Below are positions 1 to 8,635 of a DNA stretch of 64,000 nt, in pieces. Numbering within the stretch: position 1 is the stretch's first letter; every line of letters starts with the position of its first letter. A program made the translations under genes and the position numbers. The notes under the pieces were generated by a model that had not been told where the DNA came from, did not search any database, and worked only from the letters and a program-made list of their open reading frames with translations. The stretch is from contig NZ_JAEDAH010000088.1 of assembly GCF_020320395.1 (NCBI RefSeq), positions 1 through 64,000 on the forward strand, written 5' to 3'. Source of the DNA: Thalassolituus marinus. GTDB taxonomy: Bacteria; Pseudomonadota; Gammaproteobacteria; Pseudomonadales; Oceanobacteraceae.

Positions 1-181
1 CAGTAAATATCAAGGTTTCAAGGAATACGGCCCAGAAAGCGCGAAGCTGGGGTCGGCCCGCCGGCAAGGGGATAAGTTCCCCTGGGAGGCAGTAGGCACT
101 GCGGATTTAAAAGTCGTTTATAGAAAACAGATACCTTTAAAACTGTGGGACAGCAGTGCCCGGCTGAGGCTCTTTCCAGCC
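1..181. other. Left-edge intergenic sequence
   Basis: No gene can be supported here. One + strand frame stays open from the edge to about base 303, but it overlaps livM and shows no recognisable protein motif. A perfect 8-bp inverted repeat (CTGAGGCT / AGCCTCAG) lies at 164-185 across the livM stop. It has no clear T-run on either side, so it is at best a weak terminator of the liv operon. Confidence 0.4.
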
Positions 182-1105
182 TCAGAAATTATTGCGTTTG
201 AATTTCTGCAGCTGTCCAACAATACCACTGCGGAAGCTGAGTACGCAGATAACAAATACCGCGCCCATAATGATGTGCAGGTAGTTACCCAGCTCACCAC
301 CTGACAGGTAGTTTTGCATGGTCACCACCAGTGCCGCACCAGCTAACGGCCCGAACAGGGTGCCGACACCACCGACCAGTGTCATCAGGATGACCTCGCC
401 AGACATATGCCAGTGCACGTCGGTCAGCGACGCCAGCTCAAACACCAGACTCTTGGTACCACCGGCCAGTGCAGCCAGCGCAGCAGAAATAACAAATGCC
501 AGCCATTTGTATTTTTCCACATCGTAGCCGAGCGATATGGCACGCGGTTCATTCTCGCGGATGGCTTTCAGAACCTGACCAAACGGCGAATGAATGGTGC
601 GGTTAATCAGCCAGAAGCCAAAGCAGAAAATGGCCAGCACCAGGTAATACATCACGGTGTTATTGCTGAGATCAATCAGGCCGAACAGTGCCCGGCGCGG
701 AATCCCCTGCATACCATCTTCGCCACCGGTAAAAGGTGCCTGCAGGTAGATAAAGAAGGTCAACTGTGCCAGCGCCAGCGTTACCATAGCGAAATAAATA
801 CCTTCGCGTTTAACTGCCAGCTTGCCATACACAGCACCGAGTAACGCCCCGGCCAGCGTACCGGCAATAATCGCAAGTTCTGGTGTCAGACCGGAGTTCA
901 GCATCAGCCAGCCGGTAACATAGCCGCCGGTGCCAAGAAAAGCAGCATGACCAAAGGACAGAATGCCAACGAAACCCAGCAGCAGGTTAAAGGCCGCAGC
1001 AAACAAGGCAAAGCACAGCAGTTTAGCGAGGAATACCGGGTACACCGCCAGCGGCGCAAGCAGGCCGATAGCCAGCAGAGCAATCAACAGTTTGCGATTT
1101 ATCAT
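182..1105 (-). CDS. livM: Branched-chain amino acid-type ABC transporter permease (LivM family)
   Basis: Inner-membrane permease of a HAAT-type importer. The 307 residues are almost wholly hydrophobic helices. The N-terminal segment (GFVGILSFGHAAFLGTGGY, about residues 45-63) is typical of LivM, and the GEVILMTLVGGVGTLFGPL stretch near residue 236 matches the EAA-like loop that contacts the ATPases. It is the last gene of the minus-strand order livG-livF-binding protein-livH-livM, and its start lies 1 nt past the livH stop, so the two are probably translationally coupled. Family identity is clear. The substrate could be amino acids, amides or aromatic acids and cannot be read from the permease. 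Confidence 0.9.
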   Translation of the reverse strand: MINRKLLIALLAIGLLAPLAVYPVFLAKLLCFALFAAAFNLLLGFVGILSFGHAAFLGTGGYVTGWLMLNSGLTPELAIIAGTLAGALLGAVYGKLAVKREGIYFAMVTLALAQLTFFIYLQAPFTGGEDGMQGIPRRALFGLIDLSNNTVMYYLVLAIFCFGFWLINRTIHSPFGQVLKAIRENEPRAISLGYDVEKYKWLAFVISAALAALAGGTKSLVFELASLTDVHWHMSGEVILMTLVGGVGTLFGPLAGAALVVTMQNYLSGGELGNYLHIIMGAVFVICVLSFRSGIVGQLQKFKRNNF

Positions 1106-1106
1106 G

Positions 1107-1994
1107 TTACGCCTCCTTCCCGAATAAGCCGGACGGTTTAATCATCAGTACGATGACCATCACCACAAAAATCACGGTGCTGGATGCCTGTGGATAAAAG
1201 TATTTGGTCAGGCCTTCGATCACACCCATGGCCAGGCCGGTAATAATCGCACCGCCAATCGAGCCCATACCACCGATCACCACAATGGCGAATACCACGA
1301 TCAGAATATTGGAGCCCATATCCGGCGAGACCGAGTACACCGGCGCTGCCAGTACCCCAGCCAGACCTGCCAGCGCCACACCAAAGCCGAAGGTGAGGGT
1401 GATAATCAGTGGTACGTTGACGCCAAAGGCCTGCAGTAACTGCGGATTTTCGGTGCCGGCACGCAGATACGCACCGAGTTTGGTTTTCTCAATTGCCCAC
1501 CAGGTCAGGCCGCAGACAACGACCGACACGGCGATAATCCAGGCACGGTAATTGGGCAGATACATAAACGGCAGGCGGGTGCCGCCTTTCAGTGCCTCTG
1601 GTGTCGGGTAGGATAAACCGGAAGAACCGAATAAGTGGGTAAATATGCCCTGCAGCATCAGTGCCAGACCAAAGGTCAGCAGCAGGCTGTACAGGTGATC
1701 CTGATTGGCGATCGGCCGAATCAGAAATACCTGAATCAGCATGCCGAAAATACCCACCATAATGGGTACAAAAATCAGTGCCTGCCAGTAACTGAGTGAC
1801 AGGTATTTCAGTCCGAGCAGGGCTGCAAATGCACCAACCATGTACAACGCGCCCTGGGCGAAGTTAATAATGCGCAGCAGACCAAAAATAATGGCCAGCC
1901 CAAGGCTCAGTAGCGCATAAAAAGAACCGTTAATCAGACCAACCAGTAGCTGGCCGGAAAGAGCAAAGAAATTAATATCGAGAAGTCCGGACAT
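1107..1994 (-). CDS. livH: Branched-chain amino acid-type ABC transporter permease (LivH family)
   Basis: Second membrane permease of the importer, 295 residues, predicted to pair with LivM. The N-terminal block GSFYALLSLGLAIIFGLLRIINFAQGALYMVGA (about residues 23-55) is diagnostic of LivH, as is the C-terminal VVIGGMGSIGGAIITGL loop. It sits between the solute-binding protein gene, from which it is separated by a hairpin with a T-run, and livM, which follows directly. The hairpin upstream probably lowers permease expression relative to the binding protein. Start chosen at the ATG that gives the usual family N-terminus (MSGLLDINFF). Confidence 0.9.
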   Translation of the reverse strand: MSGLLDINFFALSGQLLVGLINGSFYALLSLGLAIIFGLLRIINFAQGALYMVGAFAALLGLKYLSLSYWQALIFVPIMVGIFGMLIQVFLIRPIANQDHLYSLLLTFGLALMLQGIFTHLFGSSGLSYPTPEALKGGTRLPFMYLPNYRAWIIAVSVVVCGLTWWAIEKTKLGAYLRAGTENPQLLQAFGVNVPLIITLTFGFGVALAGLAGVLAAPVYSVSPDMGSNILIVVFAIVVIGGMGSIGGAIITGLAMGVIEGLTKYFYPQASSTVIFVVMVIVLMIKPSGLFGKEA

Positions 1995-2024
1995 AACACA
2001 TCAACCATTCAGAAACCGGAAAGA

Positions 2025-2049
2025 AAAAAGGGGGCACATACGTGCCCCA
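2025..2049 (-). terminator. Hairpin with T-run between binding-protein gene and livH
   Basis: Read on the minus strand, a 7-bp perfect stem (GGGGCAC / GTGCCCC, loop GTAT) is followed by CTTTTTTC. This is a rho-independent terminator shape inside the liv operon. In HAAT operons such an element typically gives partial termination or 3' end protection, so the binding protein is made in excess over the permeases. That role is inference. Confidence 0.6.
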
Positions 2050-2059
2050 AAGAGGTCTT

Positions 2060-3256
2060 TCATCGGGAAAAATTGCATTCGTCCAGCATAGGGTTATAGG
2101 CTTCGCTGCCCGGAATGACCTTCAGAACCTTGTAGATGTCATCCTCATCTTTGCGCTCAGCAGGTTTTTTGATCTGCACCAGCAGCATGTCGTGCACCAT
2201 ACGGCCATCGCCACGGAACTCGGCATTAACGGCGAAGAAGTCATTCGGCTTAGTTGTCTTCATCTGCTTCATTACCACATCAGCATCATCGGTACCGGCT
2301 TTCTGTACCGCATTCAGGTAATGCATGGTTGCCGAGTAAGCGCCAGCGTGGGCCATGGATGGAATTTCGCCGTGTTTTTCCTTAAAGCGTTTGCTCCAGG
2401 CACGGGTTTCGTCATTCAGATCCCAGTAAAAACCGGTGGTCAGTTTCATGCCGCCAGCAACGTTGCCGTCCATTGCTTTGGTGTTTTGCGAAAACACCAG
2501 CAGGCCGGCGATATCCATGCTTTCGGTCAGACCAAATTCGGTAGCGGCGTTCAGCGCATTAACGGTGTCGTTACCGGCGTTGGCCAGTGCCACCACATCG
2601 GCACCGGATGCCTGAGCCTGCAGAACATAGGAGGAGAAATCTGTGGTACCCAGAGGCGCGCGTACGCTGCCGACCACTTCACCGCCATTGGCTTTAATGA
2701 CATTGCTGGACACAGTTTCCAGCGCATGACCAAAGGCATAATCGGCGGTGATAAAGAACCATTTTTTCTTACCTTCACCGACCATGGTTTTCACCGTGCC
2801 GTTAGCCAGTGCCACCACGTTATAAGTCCAGTGAGCGATGTAAGGCGAACAGGCTTTGGTGGTAAAGCCGTTGGACGCCGAACCAGTAATAAGCGCAATG
2901 TTTTTGCTGTTGTTGGTTACCTGAGTCACAGCACCGGTCACGGCGGAAGATACCAGGCCGCCGATGGTATCGACGTCTTCACTTTCTACCCAGCGACGGG
3001 CAATGGCTGAGGCAATATCCGGTTTCAACTGGGAGTCGGCACTGATCAGCTCAATCGGCTTATTCAGTACTTTGCCGCCGAAGTCATCAATCGCCATCTG
3101 GGTGGCAACGACACAGCCAGGGCCACAGATATCAGCATAGGTACCACTCATATCGGCCAGTACACCGATTTTAACTTTGCCATCAGTGGTTGCCATGGCC
3201 GCACTGGCCAGAGTGCCTGCGATCGCAGCGGTAAGGATTTGTTTTTTTAATGTCAT
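2060..3256 (-). CDS. ABC transporter substrate-binding protein (LivK/HAAT class)
   Basis: Periplasmic solute-binding protein, 398 residues. Residues 1-22 form a Sec signal peptide (MTLKKQ, hydrophobic core, cleavage near ASAAMA). The mature protein starts with KVKIGVLADMSGTYADICGPG, the usual first strand and ligand loop of type I periplasmic-binding-fold HAAT proteins. Later it carries ALITGSASN and the TADYAFGHALE motif of the same family. Two Cys early in the mature chain (in the GPGCVV region) may form a disulfide. It follows livF by 53 nt and is followed by a hairpin. The ligand is unknown. A two-component system lies immediately upstream in the same direction, so inducible uptake of a specific compound is likely. 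Confidence 0.88.
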   Translation of the reverse strand: MTLKKQILTAAIAGTLASAAMATTDGKVKIGVLADMSGTYADICGPGCVVATQMAIDDFGGKVLNKPIELISADSQLKPDIASAIARRWVESEDVDTIGGLVSSAVTGAVTQVTNNSKNIALITGSASNGFTTKACSPYIAHWTYNVVALANGTVKTMVGEGKKKWFFITADYAFGHALETVSSNVIKANGGEVVGSVRAPLGTTDFSSYVLQAQASGADVVALANAGNDTVNALNAATEFGLTESMDIAGLLVFSQNTKAMDGNVAGGMKLTTGFYWDLNDETRAWSKRFKEKHGEIPSMAHAGAYSATMHYLNAVQKAGTDDADVVMKQMKTTKPNDFFAVNAEFRGDGRMVHDMLLVQIKKPAERKDEDDIYKVLKVIPGSEAYNPMLDECNFSR

Positions 3257-3309
3257 CGTGTTTGCTCCGCGTGAGTGTGCGTCGTTATCCGGCTGATTTC
3301 CCAGTGAAA

Positions 3310-4023
3310 TCAGACACCCAGATAGGAATTAAGAAGTTCGGTTTTTTGCTGCAGTTCGCTGGCGGCAATTTCTTCAACGATATGGCCGTGTTCCATCACG
3401 TAATGACGGTCGGCAATCGGTGCGGCAAAGCGAAAATTCTGTTCAACCAGCAGAATGGTTAAGCCGCGTTGTTTCAGTTGCACCAGCACTTCGGCCAGTT
3501 TCTGCACAATCACCGGTGCCAGGCCTTCGGTAATTTCATCCAGCAGCAGAATGTTGGCGCCACTGCGCAGAATGCGCGCCAGTGCCAGCATTTGCTGTTC
3601 GCCGCCAGAGAGGCGGGTGCCCTGGCTGTTACGGCGTTCCAGCAGGTTGGGGAACATCTGATAGATTTCTTCCACCGACATGCCATCGGAGCGCACAGTG
3701 GGCGGCAGCATCAGGTTTTCTTCCACGCTGAGGCTGGAAAAAATGCCGCGTTCTTCCGGGCAGAAACCAACCCCCAGATGGGCAATGCGGTGCGCCTGCA
3801 TCGGCATGGTGTCGCTGCCGTTGACGACAATCTGACCACTGCGTTTGCCGACCATGTTCATAATGGCTTTCAGTGTGGTGGAACGACCGGAGCCGTTACG
3901 TCCGAGCAGGGTGACCAGTTCGCCCTGCATTAACGTCAGGTCGATACCGTGCAGAATGTGCGACTCACCATAAAAGGCATGCAGGTTATTAATGCGGATT
4001 TTTTCGCGATGGCTGGCATTCAT
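3310..4023 (-). CDS. livF: ABC transporter ATPase (LivF family), variant Walker A
   Basis: Cytoplasmic ATPase of the importer, 237 residues, normal LivF length. The signature motif LSGGEQQMLALARIL and the Walker B LLLDEITEGLAP are intact. The Walker A reads GRNGSGRST, with Arg where the catalytic Lys is expected. The codon is clearly CGT. The partner LivG has a normal Walker A, so one of the two ATP sites in the heterodimer may be impaired or may use Arg. Arg at this place is, as I recall, seen in some LivF subfamilies. The start overlaps the livG stop by four bases (ATGA), giving translational coupling. Confidence 0.88.
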   Translation of the reverse strand: MNASHREKIRINNLHAFYGESHILHGIDLTLMQGELVTLLGRNGSGRSTTLKAIMNMVGKRSGQIVVNGSDTMPMQAHRIAHLGVGFCPEERGIFSSLSVEENLMLPPTVRSDGMSVEEIYQMFPNLLERRNSQGTRLSGGEQQMLALARILRSGANILLLDEITEGLAPVIVQKLAEVLVQLKQRGLTILLVEQNFRFAAPIADRHYVMEHGHIVEEIAASELQQKTELLNSYLGV

Positions 4024-4793
4024 GATGCAACCTCCACAGCGTCGGCTTCCGAGCCCATATAGGCTTCACGTACCTGGGGATCGGCCGATACCGTGGCGTA
4101 ATCGCCTTCGGTAAGAATGGCACCGCGCTGTAATACCGTGATCTGGTCGGCCAGTTTCGATACAACGTGCAGGTTGTGCTCCACCATCAGAATGGTGCGG
4201 TTAGCCGATACCTGCTTTATCAGTTCGGCGATCATGCCGACGTCTTCGTGGCCCATGCCCTGGGTCGGTTCATCGAGCAGCATCAGCTCCGGTTCCAGTG
4301 CCAGGGTGGTGGCAATTTCCAGTGCGCGTTTGCGGCCGTAGGGCAGGTCGACGGTGACGCTGTGGGCAAAGGACTCCAGCCCTACCGATTTCAGTAACTC
4401 CAGGGCGCGATCATTCAGGTGCTCAAGCACTTTGTCAGAACGCCAGAAATGGAAGCTGTTGCCTTCTTGGCGCTGCAGGGCAATGCGTACATTTTCCAGC
4501 ACACTCAGATGAGGAAATACGGCTGAAATCTGGAATGAACGGATAATGCCTTTATTGGCAATCGCTGCCGGTTTCAGTGGCGTAATATCCTGGCCGTTAA
4601 ATAAAATCTGGCCGGAAGTTGGCTGCAGGAATTTGGTCAGCAGATTAAATACGGTGGTTTTTCCCGCGCCGTTGGGGCCGATTAAGGCGTGAATATCACC
4701 GCGGCGAATATTCAGGTTGACGTCATCGACGGCAATGAAACCTTTAAAGCCTTTGGTCAGATTTCTCGTTTCGAGAATGTGATCCTGCGTCAT
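4020..4793 (-). CDS. livG: ABC transporter ATPase (LivG family)
   Basis: Second cytoplasmic ATPase, 257 residues. Walker A GPNGAGKTT is near residue 38 and Walker B LMLLDEPTQGMG is followed by the EHNLHVV switch region. The LSGG-type signature is degenerate here and reads LPYGRKRALEIATTL. Start set at the ATG at 4793 because AGAGCGG precedes it; an upstream in-frame start would add 12 residues without a ribosome site. First gene of the transporter operon, about 160 nt downstream of the response regulator gene, so its promoter probably lies in 4794-4950. Confidence 0.88.
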   Translation of the reverse strand: MTQDHILETRNLTKGFKGFIAVDDVNLNIRRGDIHALIGPNGAGKTTVFNLLTKFLQPTSGQILFNGQDITPLKPAAIANKGIIRSFQISAVFPHLSVLENVRIALQRQEGNSFHFWRSDKVLEHLNDRALELLKSVGLESFAHSVTVDLPYGRKRALEIATTLALEPELMLLDEPTQGMGHEDVGMIAELIKQVSANRTILMVEHNLHVVSKLADQITVLQRGAILTEGDYATVSADPQVREAYMGSEADAVEVAS

Positions 4794-4950
4794 AGTCCGC
4801 TCTCTGTAATACTTTAACCAGCGCCCCAATAGCGCGCTGTGTTGTTGTTATTACAGCCAGACTAGCGATAAAACCTTGCAGGATTTTCAGCCAATTGCAC
4901 CGAAATCTTGCAGCACGCAGATTTCGGGGTAGCCATTGGTCGAAGGCGCT

Positions 4951-5676
4951 TCAGGCCTTGTGCTGTTCGTGCTGCCAGTGTACGTCGGCAGCCAGCATAT
5001 AGCCGGAGCCGTACACGGTTTTGATCAGCTTCGGCTTTTTCGGGTCGTCGCCCAGTTTTTTGCGCAGACGTGACATGCGCGAATCGATGCTGCGATCGTA
5101 TGCAATGTCCTGATCACCGAGCAGGCGTTCGCGCGATACGATTTGTTGCGGTGCCTGTAGTAGTGTCATCAGCAAGCGCCCTTCGGCGGTGCTGAGATCT
5201 TCACGGCTGCCGTCCGGGCTGGTCAGACCCAGAGTCGCGCTGTTGAACTGCCAGTTGGCAAAACGGGCAACCGTGGGGGCTTCCTGACTGACAGGTTCGC
5301 TGTGTTTATTCAGGCGTCTTAACAGGCTGTGAATACGTGCGGTCAGTTCGCGTGGTTCAAATGGTTTGGTCAGGTAATCATCGGCCCCCAGTTCCAGTCC
5401 GAGAATGCGGTCTGGCAGTCCTCCGCGTCCGGATAAGATAAGAATACCGGCATCGGTGGTGTCGCTCAGTTGGCGTACCAGTGCAGTGCCATCCATATCC
5501 GGGAGGCCGAGGTCGACCACGCAGATATCCGGCGTGCTGTCTTTAATGGCCGTGAGTATCTGCTGCGCGCTGTGAAAGGTGCGGGTACTGAAGCCAAAGC
5601 TGTTGAGTTCTGCGGCAATCAGCGCGCAGATATCCTGCTCATCATCAACAATATAAATCAGTCCTTTATTGCTCAT
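4951..5676 (-). CDS. OmpR/PhoB-type response regulator
   Basis: Two-component response regulator, 241 residues. The receiver domain (about 5-120) shows the acidic pair VDDEQD, the phospho-acceptor Asp in CVVDLGLPDMDGTAL, and the conserved Lys in YLTKPFEPREL. The C-terminal winged-helix DNA-binding domain (about 145-235) ends with SRLRKKLGDD and the VYGSGYML wing. Start chosen at 5676, preceded by AGGAG at good spacing. It overlaps the 3' end of the histidine kinase gene by 11 nt, so kinase and regulator are a cognate pair. The next genes downstream are the ABC importer, the most likely target. Confidence 0.9.
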   Translation of the reverse strand: MSNKGLIYIVDDEQDICALIAAELNSFGFSTRTFHSAQQILTAIKDSTPDICVVDLGLPDMDGTALVRQLSDTTDAGILILSGRGGLPDRILGLELGADDYLTKPFEPRELTARIHSLLRRLNKHSEPVSQEAPTVARFANWQFNSATLGLTSPDGSREDLSTAEGRLLMTLLQAPQQIVSRERLLGDQDIAYDRSIDSRMSRLRKKLGDDPKKPKLIKTVYGSGYMLAADVHWQHEQHKA

Positions 5677-8464
5677 TCTGTTCTCCTGATTGTGGCTCAT
5701 GGCTCAGGTGTTGTAATGCGCTGGCCAGTGCCTCGCAGGTAAAGGGTTTACGCAGCAGCGGTATTGTGGCGTCGTCACTGCTGTAATCCGGATTGCCGCT
5801 GATCAGCAGGGTAAAGCCCTGTGGTTTGCCCTGCTTAAACAGGTGCGCCAGTTCAAAGCCGCTGAGTTTGCCCGGCATATCAATGTCGCTGACCAGACCA
5901 TCAATGGCATCGACGCTGGCAATTAATTGTTGCGCCTCGTCGGCATCGCTGGCGTCCAGCACGCGAAAACCCAGATCGGTTAACTGATGGCGGATTAGTT
6001 CGCGCAGGTCGTCTTCGTCTTCTGCCAGCAGAATCAGTTGCCCGCCGCCGAAATCCATGGTCGGTTCCGGTTGCTGCTGGCTGCTTGTGGATAATTCATT
6101 TTTTGCTGGTATTGAATCGGCCGGTAGCAAAATCTGCACACAGGCCCCACCTTGTGCACGATTGCTCAGCTGAATATAGCCGCGCGACTGTTTAATAAAA
6201 CCGTACACCATACTCAGACCCAGACCGGAGCCTTTGCCGCGGCTTTTGGTGGTGAAGAATGGCTCGTAAGCCTGATTCAGTGCCTCGGCGGAAAAGCCAC
6301 TGCCGCTGTCTTCCACGCTGATTTCAATGTAGTCACCGGGCGCTACCTGTTCGTCCAGGCGCAGATAACTGATGCTGCGCTGACTGACGCTAAAGCTGAT
6401 ATCACCGCCATCGGGCATCGCATCACGGGCGTTCAGTGCCAGGTTTACCAGCGCATTTTCCAGTTGCGCAACGTCAACGAACAGTGGCTGATGAGTGTCG
6501 ACCTGGTAGTGCAGCTGAATATTTTTTGGCAGCGAACTGCTGATCAGATCGATACAGTCTTTCATTAATTGTTCGAGGTCGGTGTTGCCGGGCGTCAGCT
6601 GCTGGTTACGGGAAAAGGTCAGCAGGCGTGAGGTTAATTCGGCACCGCGCTGAGTAGCGCGAATGGCCGGTGCAATAAAAGCCTGCTGTGTATCATCGTG
6701 CTGCTGGCGTTCGCGCAGTACCATCAGATTGCCCTGAATAATTGACAGCAGGTTATTAAAATCGTGCGCCAGACCACCGGCCAGTTGTCCGGCGGCACTC
6801 ATGCGCTGGGCTTCCATTAAGCGGCGTTCGGCTTCTTTTTCGTTAGTAATATCCATCGACAGATTCAGCAGGCCGATCACTTCACCATCGCTGTTCAGGT
6901 CCGGCAGCAATAAACGGCGGGTGATGATCTCGCGGCCGTGCAGCTGGAAGCGATATTCATAATGCACTTCTTCACCGGCCAGACAACGATCCACTTCCTG
7001 TTGAATATCGCGCAGCATATGCGGTGATAAATCCGCCAGACGCTTGCCGGTTACCTGGCTTTTGTCGCCACCAAATAAATCGGCGTAGCCCTGGTTAACG
7101 AAAATATACGTCAGCTGGTTATCGAGGTAGGCAATCTGCGCGGGCAGGGCATCCAGAATCAGACGCTGGCGTTCTTCCATCTGTGCCAGTTCTTCGGTGC
7201 GCTCACGTACGCGGCGGTCGAGGTTGGTGATGTTGCGCCGCAGCTGGCGCACCATGGTATCGAATACATGGGCCAGCGTGCCGACTTCATCGTCACGCCG
7301 GATGCCGCTTTCGGCACGCAGGTCGCCATTGTTCACGCGCTCGGCGGTTAACGCCAGCTGTTTGATCGGCTGTACGATACGGTTAACAAACAGAATGCCG
7401 AGCACCGCCGCGAGCATGATTGAGAACAAACCAATGGCCAGAATACGCTGGCCCAGTTGCAGAGAACTGCGCTGCAGTTCATCAACATACACCGACGAGC
7501 AGATATACCAGTCGAAGCCTTGCAGCGAACGTACAACGGATATTTTCTCGTAAATATAATTACCCGGATCACTCGGCCGGTCCCAAAGATAATGCAGTTC
7601 TTTATTGCTGTCGGAAACTTCGATCAGTTCTTCCAGAATTGGCCGCCCGGAGGCGGGGTCGATCAGATCCAGAGCGTTGGTGTCATCGATGTTGGCGTTG
7701 GGGTGGGCGATCATGTGGCCGCTTTTATCAAAGATAAACAGGTAGCCGGATTTCGCCACGCGAATGTCGTTCATGGCTTCGCGCATGGTGTCGATGGCAC
7801 GCTGACGCCGTTGCTGGATTTCGCTTTCCAGATCATCCAGATACAAGCCGGTACCAATCAGGAAACCCCACTGCGGGAAGTATTTCAGGTACGACAATTT
7901 ATCAATGGGTTCACCTTCATCCAGTCGTTGCCAGCGATACTCATAAAAGCCGTCACCGGCTTCGATGGCTTCCAGCACCATATTTTCCAGCACGACAGCG
8001 CGGGCCTGATCGGGTACGTCTTTTAGCGGCCTGCCACTGAAGGTCGGATCGGGGTGGGATAACAGCATGGTGTTTTTGTCGGCCACCCACAGGTAACCAT
8101 CGCGGCCATAACGGAACGACTGCAGATCGCGCAGAATGTCGTTCAGTGCGCTTTGCTGGCTAAGGCCCTGGCGTACAGCCAGCTGCAGACGATTGTGGAT
8201 ATGGGCTTCGGCCATATCAATGACGTTACGTAAGCGTTCTTTGTGCGAATCGACTGCCTGCTGACGGTAGCCTTCCATATTGGCGTACATTTTATTCGCC
8301 AGCTGAAAGACATTATTCAGTGCCAGCCGCGCCGAGTTTTTTTCGATGGCGTACACCTCATTCTGCACCAGCGGCACGGAATAGAAGTACACGGTAATAA
8401 AAATTACCGCGACGATCATCATAATGACCCCGAAGAACCGGGTAACCAGGCGAGTGCTTTTCAT
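5666..8464 (-). CDS. Double-Cache hybrid sensor histidine kinase
   Basis: Membrane sensor kinase, 932 residues. Order: TM helix 1 (about 9-29); a long periplasmic region with two Cache-type repeats, seen as GRDGYLWVADKNTMLLSHP and AKSGYLFIFDKSGHMIAHP; TM helix 2 (about 340-362); HAMP; a PAS domain (ILDALPAQIAYLDNQL); HisKA with the phospho-His in GGLAHDFNNLLS; HATPase with N box ALNARDAMPDGG and G boxes DSGSGFS and GSGLGLSMVYGF; and a C-terminal receiver (LLAEDEDD, SDIDMPG, LLRKPF). Cache domains of this kind usually bind small carboxylates, amino acids or amines. The cognate regulator overlaps its 3' end. Confidence 0.9.
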   Translation of the reverse strand: MKSTRLVTRFFGVIMMIVAVIFITVYFYSVPLVQNEVYAIEKNSARLALNNVFQLANKMYANMEGYRQQAVDSHKERLRNVIDMAEAHIHNRLQLAVRQGLSQQSALNDILRDLQSFRYGRDGYLWVADKNTMLLSHPDPTFSGRPLKDVPDQARAVVLENMVLEAIEAGDGFYEYRWQRLDEGEPIDKLSYLKYFPQWGFLIGTGLYLDDLESEIQQRRQRAIDTMREAMNDIRVAKSGYLFIFDKSGHMIAHPNANIDDTNALDLIDPASGRPILEELIEVSDSNKELHYLWDRPSDPGNYIYEKISVVRSLQGFDWYICSSVYVDELQRSSLQLGQRILAIGLFSIMLAAVLGILFVNRIVQPIKQLALTAERVNNGDLRAESGIRRDDEVGTLAHVFDTMVRQLRRNITNLDRRVRERTEELAQMEERQRLILDALPAQIAYLDNQLTYIFVNQGYADLFGGDKSQVTGKRLADLSPHMLRDIQQEVDRCLAGEEVHYEYRFQLHGREIITRRLLLPDLNSDGEVIGLLNLSMDITNEKEAERRLMEAQRMSAAGQLAGGLAHDFNNLLSIIQGNLMVLRERQQHDDTQQAFIAPAIRATQRGAELTSRLLTFSRNQQLTPGNTDLEQLMKDCIDLISSSLPKNIQLHYQVDTHQPLFVDVAQLENALVNLALNARDAMPDGGDISFSVSQRSISYLRLDEQVAPGDYIEISVEDSGSGFSAEALNQAYEPFFTTKSRGKGSGLGLSMVYGFIKQSRGYIQLSNRAQGGACVQILLPADSIPAKNELSTSSQQQPEPTMDFGGGQLILLAEDEDDLRELIRHQLTDLGFRVLDASDADEAQQLIASVDAIDGLVSDIDMPGKLSGFELAHLFKQGKPQGFTLLISGNPDYSSDDATIPLLRKPFTCEALASALQHLSHEPQSGEQNEQ

Positions 8465-8635
8465 GCCGCCGTCCGCGCTGCAGAAACTACCCTGCAGTCT
8501 ATCCGCACAACTGCTTAAACCGTCTGCTGCTTTGGTCGGGTGGACGCGCCGCTAAGAGATAGGGTCGGGAAAGGGATGGCGTGGTTAAGGTGAGCACCCC
8601 TGCTCACAGGAGCAGGGGGCTGAGGTGCGACAGGT

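Noticed and set aside
1..303. Partial + strand protein at the left edge
   Set aside because: The frame is open but antisense to livM over half its length, without a recognisable motif.
8597..8618. Terminator after the ThDP enzyme gene
   Set aside because: A perfect 9-bp stem (CCCCTGCTC/GAGCAGGGG) exists, but no T-run follows on the minus strand; left as an unproven hairpin.
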